A DNA stretch of 64,000 bases, taken from assembly GCF_003086295.3 (NCBI RefSeq), contig NW_027255450.1, positions 370,094 to 434,093 on the forward strand, given 5' to 3'. This document shows positions 14,748-25,446 of this stretch, piece after piece. The notes under the pieces were generated by a model that was not told the DNA's origin, ran no database searches, and was given only the letters and a program-made list of their open reading frames with translations. Source of the DNA: Arachis hypogaea. Its lineage: Eukaryota > Streptophyta > Magnoliopsida > Fabales > Fabaceae. Each line of letters begins with the position of its first letter. Position 1 is the first letter of the stretch. A program made the position numbers and the translations under genes.

Positions 14748-17700
14748 TGGTTAGCCTAGGGCAGATTCCAGGCAAGGTATGCTTAAAAGCTCTCCGAGTT
14801 CACAGGTGTCCTAGCTTATGCCCTTTTTAAATCACTCTCCTCTGGTCAGCTGGCGCCTTTACATCAGTTCCAAGGCAAGCAGGTGATGATGGAATCAGAA
14901 CTTGAAGATCCTATTTCAGTCTCTGGGTAAGATTTCTCTATAATAGCAGTTCCTGTCCCGTATTATAAAGTGACTCTTTCGTCCCTTTCAGTTCTCGTGC
15001 CCCCTCTCTTCCATAGTCATTCCAGGAGAGTTAGTTGAAGCATCGCTACCAAAAGCATAAATTAAGGTCCCAAGGATAATAGCCATAGCTAATGCTTTCC
15101 TATCTTAAGACCTTACTCCTGCCAGACAGAGAGCGAGTTAGAGTTGCCTGGCTGCCAGTTTCCTTAACCAAGTGTGAGCAAGTCTAGAAGTCTCCTTCTT
15201 TTTCAAGCCAGGCGGAAGGACCCGCAGGAAGGGGATAGGGAAGAGGTCCATATAATAAGTAGGTCCAAGCATCCCTCTAGGCTTTTGAGCCTAGGTGGCC
15301 GGAAAAGCACTCTTCTCAATCCAGCTAGCAATGGATATGGATATTATGCAAGCTATTGACTTGAATCTCCGGGCCATCAGAAAGTTTGACGTTGGGACTC
15401 TGCCCGTTCCAGAATTTACTTCAAACGAAAACGCGGGAATAGAGAATCCCGGGAGCAGGGAAGACACTCGTCTTTGAAGCCGACGTTAATAGCAGGCCCA
15501 GTCAGGGAAGGGGGGTAAGGCAAGTGAAAACCATTGAGTCCCGCCCTGTATCTGTAAGCCATTGAGTCTAGCTCCGGTAAGAAGGAATAAGAACACACAC
15601 AACAAAAGCTGTACTTCTGGAATGCGGATGTCTGGAAGGCATCAATCATCCCAGAACTAACCGATCCAGCTGTAACCTAGTCAAAACAGTAGGTCATCCA
15701 GATTCGAAACTGACTTGGGAGAGTAGGCCTCACCACTAAACACCAGCTTCACAGGCGAGCTTAAGGCAGAAAGCCAATGCTTCACACTGACCCAATCGGA
15801 AGGAAGCTAAATCAGTGACACGCGAAAGCCAAGAGCATCAGTGACGGGGTCAACATCCTTCCGAGAGGACCGCTCTAGTTGTTGAATGGTAGATCCTACG
15901 CTTCGTAACATACAGCTAAATAAAGCCCCTCAAAACCATTCCTCACTTGCTTGTGAATTGGCTTTGAAATGGCTTCCATCTAGTACAACTAACTTTATTT
16001 CCGCCTCTTCTAAGGCAAATCGGATTCTCGCATTGTATCGCTTTGTACAACTACACTAAAAGAAAAGCTTCGTCCTCCTCCTTCCCGGTTTGGATAGAGA
16101 ATGGTGTTTTTGAACATGGCTGCCCCTATTTGAATAAGGCTGGATGATATATAGGAAGCTGTTTAGTTTACCTCGGACAATTGACTTCCTTGCTACAGCA
16201 AAGGAAATGTTTCGAACTACGGAACCGAATTGATAGCCTATCCCGTGAATAAAGCCCCGAACCCTCACAAGCGCTGGACTAGCAGCCTCGCCTATCCAAA
16301 CTAGTAATTCAATTCCCCATGGAAAGGTGTCGAAGGAATAGAAGACAAAAGCAAGTTCGTGCCACTTTAGGATTTTAAGTTACCTCCGAAATAACCATAC
16401 ATAATACGGGCTTTCCATTGTTCTCGAACAAGAACAGTAGCGGGAAGTAGCCTAGCCTTGCTAACGGTTTTAAACCTTTATACCTCACTCAGGGCATAGC
16501 TCGAATCTAAGTAAGTTTAAGAAAAGAATCGTCTGTGAACAAATCGGCTCTTGCAAGAGAAGAAAGATCCATAGACAGCAAAAGAAGACTTTCGCTAAAC
16601 AAGAGACAGCTTCACAAAAGAAAGAAGTCAATTCCTTATTCTATTATAGGTAGCGCGCACAGGAAAGAGAGAAGAGCGACAACAAGGTATCAACCCACTT
16701 TCAAGGAAGAGAACTGAGTGCTATCAATCCTCCACAAAAATCATTGTACGCACGAGTAGTAGATGAGGGATGGAGTGAATTAGAGAAAGTTTCTCACAGA
16801 ACAAAGGGAGAAGAAAGAAAATAAAATATAAAAGAACTTATAATAGAATCCCAACGGACCCATCTAACTAAAATACAGCCTACAGTGAACCAGCTGTTCA
16901 CAAGGATTGCTATAATGGCGTGGCTTAAAGGCGTAGCTTTTAGTTTCATGCGTAGCCTTTTTTTTGGCTTGGACTAGGATTAGCGTGGCACTTGCACTCT
17001 GCTTGAACCGGGTTCCCTACTCTAATAAAGTAAGTGCCCCGAGGCTAGGTCTCAATCAATATAAAGAAAAGCCATCACTCTTAGCGCTGTCTCTTCAGTT
17101 GCGTACTCATTAGCCTAGTCTAAAGCTAGTTCAGCGAGGTAGTTTACTTGCTGACTCGATAGAGTTTGGGTACGACTCAGCTCTTTGAAAGCTTTCACCT
17201 CGACTAGAAGGAAGAAAGAAGCCTATAAGTATGTCTACCTTCCGCCTTGTCCTTAGATAGAAGAAGAACAGGAGAAGCAAGAATGGCAATAACCGTAGCT
17301 ATTTCCGCTTCGGAATTGCTACTAGAAGGGAGTTCTCACCGGGAAAATCTCTTTAGAGAAGCAAAGTCCTAATCAAAGCAGCAAAGCAAGGTAAGTCAAT
17401 TCTTTCTTTTAGGATAGATCCAAAGTGCCAGCGATTTAGGTGTTGGAGGAGTAAGGGCTTTTAGCCTAGGAAGACGACGGTGCTAGAGAATCAGTGAATG
17501 GGGGAATAATGATAGTCGAAGGGAGGTAGCGGTCTAAGCCTCTTAGGCTTGGCACAGGAACTCTTCTCTCACCCGCAGGAAGGCTGTGATGTGACCCAGT
17601 AAAGTGCCCAGAGGTAGGATGAATTGAATTAGCTAACGAATCTTCCGTAATGCTTGCAAAGAAATAAATAAGAAGAAAGTCTTCTGCCCAATGTCAATGT

Positions 17701-18405
17701 GGGGCGACTCGGAACGAATGGGAATAAGTGAATCAGAAATGAACTTATATAAGAGAGAGCAGAATAAGCGGTCTTGTGGGAAGGGGATGGAGAAGCGGAT
17801 TCCTACTTCTTAATAGAATAGCTTGATCGACCACCATCCTTATTGACCTTCCCTCGGGTTGGTATGCTTGTGTGTCAAGCAATCCCGCTTCGGTAGCAGA
17901 CTTCGGTCAAGGAAATCGCTTCAAGCAATGGCTTTGGATCGACCTGACTTCTTAGAGAGTAAAGCCAGTGAATGAATGAAATCCGTTGAATGAATAAGTC
18001 TTTATGGCTCAAGCAGCTAGCGGACCTCCAACATTGAGAAAGTCAAGCATGTCAGCACGCCCCCTACCCATGTAGTCGGCTTCCCGGTAGTTTGCGGGAC
18101 GCTATTGGAATCGGTCTATCTAAATGGCCTATCTCCGGATGTATGTATTCTTGAAGTCCATTTATCTTCAATTCCCGGGCATTGATTGAGAGGGAATAGA
18201 CATCCCCACTGAACGAGGAAGGCAGCAATCTCCTTAAGATAGAAATAGAAGGGCAATCCCCAAAAGAAGCGGCCAGAGGAGAGATTCATTAATAACGGAT
18301 CTCGACCCCATATCATACGTACAAGAAATTTTCCCTTCTTCCCATATCACTCATTCACATTTAATATCATTCCCTGCCAATATTCTTGTTTAAGACAGAT
18401 CGCTT

Positions 18406-18431
18406 CCCCCGCTACCCTCAGTTAGCGGGGG
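18406..18431. repeat. GC-rich perfect hairpin (9-bp stem)
   Basis: CCCCCGCTA and TAGCGGGGG form a perfect 9-bp stem around an 8-base loop. Its stability and isolation make it stand out. It could act as an RNA 3'-end stabiliser or be a small mobile palindrome; no gene lies next to it. Confidence 0.6.
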
Positions 18432-19330
18432 CAACGGGGGGCCTAGTCGATGTAGGCCCTCAAACCAAACGGCGGGCACGCCCAGCTTCTTAGTCAATCG
18501 GCACTTTCGTCTTGTTCTATATCGAGATATTCCATTCAAGTTAGACCACCTGCATCTGATCTGAGTCAGCAGAATCTAAGCTAGTTGCGGGTGGGATAGG
18601 GGCGCACTAGTGCTAAAGCCTACATATAGCTAAAGCTAAGGAACATACGAAGGTATTCAATTGCTTGCTACAAGTCAACTTGCTTCCTTCTTAGAGGAAG
18701 GTTTGAAAGAACTTACTCGAGGAGTAATAGCACGATACAGATGGTATGAAATCACTCGCCCTATAGAATGAAGGGAAGGAAAGGAGTGAAGATTTCTAGG
18801 GCAAGCACGAGGTCTGGTTCAAGGCAAGGTATAGCTTAACGGAATGAAGCAGAATTAGTCTGTATAGATAGACTGACTTGGAGCCTTCCTTCACTCCTTA
18901 TCGGAAAACTTTGTATCTCGCTTAGAAAGAGTGATCTCATACCGCTTCCTATCGGTCTCAATCCTAAGACAGCAACTGCTGGCGAAGGCCCTTAAAGAAT
19001 AACCCCCTACCCTCTCCTTAACTTATCGAATAGGGGCGAGTCATTCATCTCGAGCTACTAAGCCAAGGGTAGCCACTCTAGCAATTGAATACCTTCCAGA
19101 CCCGGTACTGATGAAGAACAATACTCTAGCTAAAAGAAAAGAAAATGCATTCCTGAATGAATTCAATCCGGCCTGAGAGTGAAATAGAGAAGTGAGATAG
19201 AGAAGGGAGTTGTAGTTCTGAGTTTGTAGTTGGAGTTCGTGAGCCAATAAGTGAGCTTTTTCAATCCTCTCGAATCATAGACATGAGGACCGGGAAAAGG
19301 CATTAGTTGGCCGGCCTTAAGAAAGAAATT

Positions 19331-20704
19331 CTACATTATCGATGCTTTCGCGCTAGTCATGAATCCGTCCTGGGATATCTTGATTATCTTTATGATGGCA
19401 ACTCCCTTGGGGGAATAAAGAATCGATCTTTCTTTTAGTTGTTGAATCTCTCTTTGATTGGTCAATGTGTGATATTCCGAATCCTCATTCCTAATGGAAT
19501 CCCTGGATTGATCAGAAGATCCTTTCAATTGGCTAGAATCCGTTACTTGAATGAAACTAGATCTCGTGGAATCATATTGAATATTTGATGATACATTCCG
19601 TACCTTGCTAAAAAACCGATCCTTGTTTACCAACCACACATTGTCTAACCAAATCCAATTCTCTCTCGATATGCTCCTCAAAAAATCCGATTCGTGCGGA
19701 TTCTTCCCCCAACTAACGAAGAGATCTTGGCGGAATTGCCACATATGAAATTGAGCACAATTTTGCAAAGAAATAGCCCGCTTGTTTCTCAAGAAGAGAT
19801 GGGAAACATGCTCAATATCATTTGATTGAGCAGTTGACCCAGCCCCTTGTTGTTTGAAGAAAACCTCCACTTCAATTGGTATTTTTTCACGAAAAGCAAA
19901 CATGAGATAATAAATCCAGTCTTTCACTAAGATTTCGAATAGCTGTCCCGAATTCAAGTTGATTATGTTTCGCCTCTTCCTCGGAGAAAGACGATCAAAA
20001 AATTCCCAATCATGGTCCTTGCGGATCGGATCATCCATATAATATACAAAAAGAAACTCCAGATATTTGATATCTTTCTCTTTGAATGAGATCTCAATTC
20101 CAGCGACGGTTTCATTAGATATCTTACAACTAGAATCTCTCTTTTTTCCGATCCAGTTCCTCCACCACCGCGAACCCCAGTTAGATTCAGGCATGATCCA
20201 CTTTTTAGTTATTGGGAGAACCCGAGTACTCTCTTTCGGATCCAGGAAAGAGCTCTCAGAGATCTTTTTTCTTTTTGGAAGATACAGGAGCGGAACAATA
20301 AACCTATTGATATTGGCAGAATCTTTTGAGTCTTCCAATGTATCATTTCTGAGTCCAATGGAATTCATAGGTATAGGAAGAAGCCCTGTCAAATAGAGAT
20401 CTTTTCTTTCGACCATCTTTCGATTGTTAATACGATATATAAGGACCGCTACTACAAAGAGTACTACATCCTTGATCGTGAAATATCGATTGCTTGTTGA
20501 ACCCTGTGAATTGCGTGAAAGTAGGATACTCCAAATTCGTGAGTCCAAGAGTTTTATAAAACTCTCTTGATGGAAAAAAATGTGAATGAAAGATCCCGCT
20601 GAATTGAATTGGGTCCATGAATCTAAGAAATAGCGAGAATTCTTGATCTCTCTCAATATCTCTCTCAATTCGAAAATCCAGGATTTGAATTGATGTCCTT
20701 TCAT
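19331..20704 (-). pseudogene. ycf2: plastid ycf2 5' fragment with chimeric tail (MTPT)
   Basis: A 457-codon uninterrupted frame starts with [20 protein letters not shown], the N-terminus of plastid Ycf2, an essential plastid protein of about 2280 residues. Residues 1-429 follow Ycf2; after ...QQLKERSIL the match stops abruptly at about 19418 and the last 28 residues come from unrelated mitochondrial sequence before a chance stop. Only about a fifth of Ycf2 is present, so the product would not be functional. The divergent neighbour trnI-CAU at 20793 has the same arrangement as in the plastid inverted repeat, so the insert moved as one block. The frame is still open, which suggests a fairly recent transfer. 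Confidence 0.95.
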
Positions 20705-20792
20705 CGAATCCTCCTAAATTGCATTGATTTATCCGAAAGATTTCACTTCAATTGGAATTTGGTTATTCACCATGTACGAGGATCCCCGCTAA

Positions 20793-20808
20793 GCATCCAT
20801 GGCTGAAT

Positions 20809-20842
<34 letters not shown>

Positions 20843-20859
20843 TAGGTTCAATTCCTACT
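20793..20859 (+). pseudogene. trnI-CAU: plastid trnI-CAU lacking its 3' acceptor strand
   Basis: The bases GCATCCATGGCTGAATGG onward match plastid trnI-CAU through the D arm, the anticodon loop (CAT at 20826-20828) and the T arm (GTTCAATTCCTAC). The expected 3' end TGGATGCA is missing: after ATTCCTACT the sequence changes to cttattctattc. The acceptor stem therefore cannot form, and this copy is very probably inactive. It lies 88 bases from the ycf2 start in the plastid order, and its broken end marks the right border of the plastid insert. Confidence 0.92.
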
Positions 20860-21896
20860 CTTATTCTATTCCCAAGACAAGACCGGTAATTCCTTCTCCG
20901 TAAAGCAGGCAATGGCAATAAAGAAAAGAGGAATCGGGTAACGAAGGAAAGCATTCATCCCAGGAGATGCCATCTCCCCTTTCATAATGGGAGAGAGGGA
21001 AATGGGCCTAGTTAGTCATCCGGGAACTTCCAACTTCCAAGACGAGGAAGGAAGACGGCTCCGGAGCACATTAGTGCATGAAAGCGAAGTGCTAAAAAGG
21101 TAGTGCGTACGCGAAGAAGGATCCTGTAATAGGGTGATTCTCTGTCCGAGACAACAAATAAATTACCTAGGACTGCTATAACTCACATGATTAGATAAGA
21201 ATAACTATCTACCTCCTCACGGGAAGAGTAGAAAAAGGTCTTCCTGACCAGGAAAATGGACGAAGGGATATAAGACGAACTAAAGAAGCAGGTCTGGTCC
21301 CATGATATCTGTTGTACAAGAGCTAGTACCCTAGTCTAGTTATACGTCTCCTACGTATAGTAACTCGTACGTTGCTGTGGTTGGTTTACTCTATATATAT
21401 ATATATACCCGTTGCCAGTCTCTTCCGACTCGGTGAATCGAAGACTAATAAAAGAACAACTCCTGACCATAAGCTCGCTTGTGTTGAAAGAGTAAGTCTT
21501 TGATGAGCAAAAGCAGCCTTAGTAGGACTAGCCTTCCAACTAAGGGACGAAGTAAGGAGACTGAACAACTTCCATGAAATTCCACGAGTTCTGAAAGGAG
21601 AGGACCTTTGGAAGCAAGTTATGAGTGATCCATCAGGGGAAATTAAGTTTCTTTTATATCTCTTTATATAAGTTGTTTAGAGCAAAGCCTAAAATAGACC
21701 CGTCCTAGATGGTTTCATAGAAGCCCGGAAGCAGCAATCTTTATTGATTGGCGACACCAAATCTTAACTTCATACTATCACTCCGGATCAAGTTCTCCCC
21801 TATAGGGGTATTCTGGTCCTGGCTTTCTTCTTAAGTGAAATTCTACCGACCTTGCCTTATCGAATAGGGGGGTCTTTCGAGGTCAATGTCTTATCC
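20860..21896. other. spacer with AT microsatellite
   Basis: No gene seen. A short (TA)n run lies at 21391-21407. Small frames such as 21386-21568 minus have no recognisable content. Confidence 0.45.
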
Positions 21897-22445
21897 TTAC
21901 GACCAGATAAAACAACCCCCACCCCTTCTATCAGCAGAAGTCACAGCAGCAATTTGGTGCGACGTAGACTCCGTCATGGAAGTATCCTTCACTACTTGGA
22001 CAGCTGAATGCTTAGTGGGATCCAGCTTATTTGAGATAGGAGCAGGCACCAATGGATCACTCATAACTTGCATATCGGGTTGTTGAATGGAATCAATGCC
22101 ACTCTCTCCCACTTGGCACACTTCTATAATGGACAATCTGCATGGGGACGACTCTCTGCTGGACTGAGGATTTTGACTACTACTCCCCACATGATCCTTG
22201 GTCAATACTCGTGGGGACCTCGGAGTATTTGGCTTGTCCCGATTAGCATTTAGAGGTTGTGGTGGGTTCGCCTGTACATCAACCCTGTCAATAGCATCGC
22301 CGACATCATTTAGAACATTGAAACGAGACCCGTTACCTGGTTGACGTCTAACAGCAGTTACAGGCCCAGTGTTCTGCCTAGGGCCAGTACGACGAGGCCT
22401 TCGGCCAACATCCAAGGGCCGTAGGGTGAGGTTGCAGAGCGCGCT
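21897..22445 (-). mobile_element. LINE (non-LTR) ORF1 C-terminal remnant
   Basis: A 172-codon minus-strand frame encodes a basic, Ser/Pro-rich protein tail containing GSRFNVLND, the short motif typical of the region after the zinc knuckle in plant LINE ORF1 (gag-like) proteins. Just upstream the bases encode YGPWM in a neighbouring frame, another conserved piece of the same family, so a frameshift separates the two. The RNA-binding domain and the reverse transcriptase are absent. It is a nuclear retroelement relic inserted in mtDNA. The long open frame is probably preserved by chance or recent arrival. Confidence 0.7.
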
Positions 22446-23683
22446 AGGCGTGCATTGAGTTCAATTCCTTGCTTGTTGCGTAGCTGAATGGGACTGGTGT
22501 AGTGCGGGCTTGAGCTTCGGCTCGCTTGTAAGGAAAATATCCTATATTATCGCTTGACTTGTGATAGCCTAGTGCGTAGTGCGAGTTCCAGTGCCCTTTT
22601 TTTTGCCCTCTCCTTCTACTCGAGTCGCTTTTCGCCCCTCAATCCCATATCTACTACTTAGTCAAGCCCTTAACTACTTCTATATCTTAGAACAACCCTG
22701 CTCTCTGATCGACGTTTTATAGTCTTCATATCTATGGAAAGAGGAAGCTAGGAGAGGATTCTAAACAATTCTATCGAGCCGAACAACAAAAAGAGAAAGA
22801 TAGAATACCTTTCTTAGCTAGCCTAGCGTGCTATAAACCTACAGGGAACAAGAGCCAGATCGAAGACATTCCTTTCATTCTTTTATACCCCTCTCTTCTT
22901 AGTTGCTCCTCTTTCTAGGGATCTAATGGTCTACGACCACCTTCTTGTGACTATGTTGAAGAATTCTTTCCCCCCCTTGAGTTCTCGAGTGAAAGGGTCC
23001 AAGCCATAGGAAAATATCCAGTTTATCTCGCAACATATCTAGTTTATCCTGAAGCAGCATTTCTCGAAGTAGCATTCCCATAAGTAGAGGATGAAACCCT
23101 TGCTTGTTTATCCCGACGAGGGTTTATGAATCACTCAAACGAGCCTTTCTAGCCGCATCTGAATCGGCATCCCTATCCATATGTTTATGCGCAGGGGCAT
23201 CCAAATCCGAATCTGTAGAATCTATTGGGGAATCCCCATCCGCACCCGAATTGGCTAAATCTAGTATAGTGGGTCTTGTTCCGATGCGGGAAAAAATCTT
23301 TTGAAAAGGCATCTCGGCGAAAGAGGACTGAGAACCATAAGGCGAGCGCCAAAACGCTAGCACAAACAGCTCCCCCCAAAAAAAGAGAGACTTGCACGGA
23401 TGATAAGGGGGTGTGGGGACAACCAGGCCACCACTTTTACCAGATATGGGTCCGGACGACCCAAGAGCCCGCCACTAGAACCCAACCCTTAAGAGGCTAA
23501 GGTCCAAGGGGCTACCGCAGGAAGTCAGCTTCACCTGTAACCTTAAGGAATAGAGAAAGTTAGCCGGAATTCCTTTTCTTTACTTTGCCTGCTATTCATT
23601 CCTAAATCCCTTTCACCCAACACTAGCTAACTCGATGGGACGTCAACAGCGTTCAAATGCAAGACCTGGATAGTTTGTAAGTG
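22446..23683. other. spacer with unassigned overlapping frames
   Basis: The minus strand at 23124-23397 has two overlapping frames, one with an Asp/Ser-rich stretch (DSPIDSTDSDLDAP) and the other with a hydrophobic start. They look like one decayed protein read across a frameshift, but I do not recognise it. Otherwise nothing is seen. Confidence 0.35.
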
Positions 23684-25126
23684 TTAATCAGACATTACTA
23701 AGGAATCAACAATAGGTGGTTCCTCGACAACGGGCAGTAACAGACTAGGTTTGTTACACGCACGTGTTGCCATGTCCACGACACGAAAAGCTACTCCAAA
23801 CCTAAAGACATCTGGGTCGATAGATTTGGAAAACCATGTGTCAGTGTACACAGGGGCTTCAAAGAAATCACCTAGAGAAACAGGCCTGGTATAAAGAAGC
23901 GAATACCATTTTAGATAAGACAGATACTGTCGCATCCACCCTTGCATGACAGAGTACTCATTGAACTCTGCCATACCAGGATAGGCGAAAACCTCAATGG
24001 GAGGAACCTTGAGCTCTTTTGGAGCAAAATGTTCAAGAAGGGCGTGAACCAAAGCGCCCACACATTGAGGAGGTATCGGTCTACCTAAAACGATAGACAA
24101 GGAAGTCTCCAATGAGAAACACTTAGTGTAGAACATTAGGAGCATAACCAACAGCCGTCTACCACGCTTTCCATGCGTGGGACAACCAATTGGTCGCGAA
24201 GCAGCCTTGAAGCCAAATCCACCAATTCTCAGTAAGGTAGATAACCGAACTGACTTCGGCATGGATATAACATAGTTATACCATCCTATTGGAGATTTGA
24301 CATCAGCAGCTTTACGCATTGACACAGGAGACAGATCAACTGTCAAATTGTCAACACGAAAGCGCTTGGCAAATTCACAAGCGCCTACGGGCGACCGTAT
24401 GCTTTTAGCCGCAGACACCTTAACCCCCAACCTCTGCACCAAGGTTTCATACCTTGAAGCGACCTTCGGGTCGGCAATGACTACGTCATCACCGAGCACG
24501 GCGTATTTCTTAAATACCTTGCCTGGATACTCCTGTTCTGCCGCTACCCACACCACTAAGTGGTGAGATAGAGCAAAGAGTGGCCAGGAAGATCGGTACC
24601 CGAGAGGTTGACCAGCAATAAAGCTGACCAAAGTCCTCTTCTTGACAAAGGCTACTTGGAAGATATTTGTAGCAAGTGCTGAATTAACAGCACTTGATGC
24701 AAAAGATCTACCAAATAGGACCTGAGTCAGCTCGAACAATAGAAGTAAAGGCCAGCGATCAGTCGCTGCCTTTAAATCTACTGAACAGATGACCCCAGTC
24801 GAGCCCTTTAGTCGATCAAGAGGAGAAAGTTGATCGTAAGTGCCGTCCATCGGAATTCTCCGAAGGCATGTGGCCAACCAATCGTGGAAAGGGGCCAGGA
24901 GACGCTGGTTGATGTAGTTTCCTACAGCAAACAGTTTTTTACAAGTGGAAGTTCGACATTTTAAAGTGTCAACAACTATCCACGCCAGGCCACTAGGACC
25001 TAAAGTGGACAGGTTAAGTGTTGCGACATTCTCGTCGACATGTACTACCTCTACCACGGATCTAGTTGCTTGTAAAGCGCTTGCATTACTAACAGTAAGA
25101 GAGGCTTTCGCCGTACCTCTTATTTG
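23684..25126 (-). pseudogene. mitovirus-like RNA-dependent RNA polymerase fragment
   Basis: An uninterrupted frame of 480 codons (a GTG is available at 25057 but no clear start is present) encodes the C-terminal two thirds of a mitovirus-type RdRp, the single protein of viruses that replicate in mitochondria. In the order expected and numbered from the GTG: motif A with D94 and D100 near CSVDLKAATD, motif B around G149-S157, and the catalytic GDD at residues 189-191, followed by a Lys-containing motif at about 218. Full-length family members are about 650-800 residues; the N-terminal part is missing, cut at a stop at 25127-25129 beside a Ty3 remnant. Non-retroviral endogenised mitovirus sequences are well known in plant mitochondrial and nuclear genomes. 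The frame is intact over its whole length, but without a proper start or N-terminus I treat it as a truncated fossil. Confidence 0.92.
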
Positions 25127-25129
25127 CTA

Positions 25130-25446
25130 ATAATGTAGCATCGTGCTCCTAGACATAAGGTCTAACCACGACCTTATACATCATGGATTTCTCCATTGAT
25201 TGTGGTTCCTTGGCCGGTCCCTGTGACATAAAGAGGACGATTATGCTCCTCCCTAATAATAGGTCGTCGTCTGTAAACGTCACTGCAGCCATATAATCAT
25301 CATATATATAAGGCTTCCTTCATCGACTGTTCTGCAAGGAAAGCCTGATACTCCTCAGGATTTAAGAAAACTTCCACCAAAGTACCCCTCCGTTCCGGAG
25401 ACATCATTAGCGCGTCATATACTGTGAGCAAGGCGGGGAATCCTCA
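25130..25446 (-). mobile_element. Ty3-gypsy gag-protease linker remnant
   Basis: Three frames on the minus strand give consecutive pieces of a plant Ty3 polyprotein: FPALLTVYDALMMSPERR and LVEVFLNPEEYQAFLAEQ (25447-25310), then AAVTFTDDDLLLG (about 25290-25251), then EEHNRPLYVTGTGQGTTI in the next frame. This is the conserved segment just before the aspartic protease in plant Ty3 elements. At least two frameshifts separate the pieces, so it is dead. It directly adjoins the truncated end of the mitovirus polymerase. Confidence 0.75.

Larger units (their letters stand above)
14523..19330. other. spacer, no gene seen
   Basis: No gene recognised. It holds a promoter-like motif at 14733 and a GC-rich hairpin at 18406-18431, both listed separately. 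Short frames (16056-16268 minus, 16535-16717 plus, 19041-19247 minus) carry no motif I can assign. Confidence 0.45.

Noticed and set aside
20067..20396. A 109-codon plus-strand ORF at 20.07-20.40 kb
   Set aside because: It is the antisense of the ycf2 fragment.
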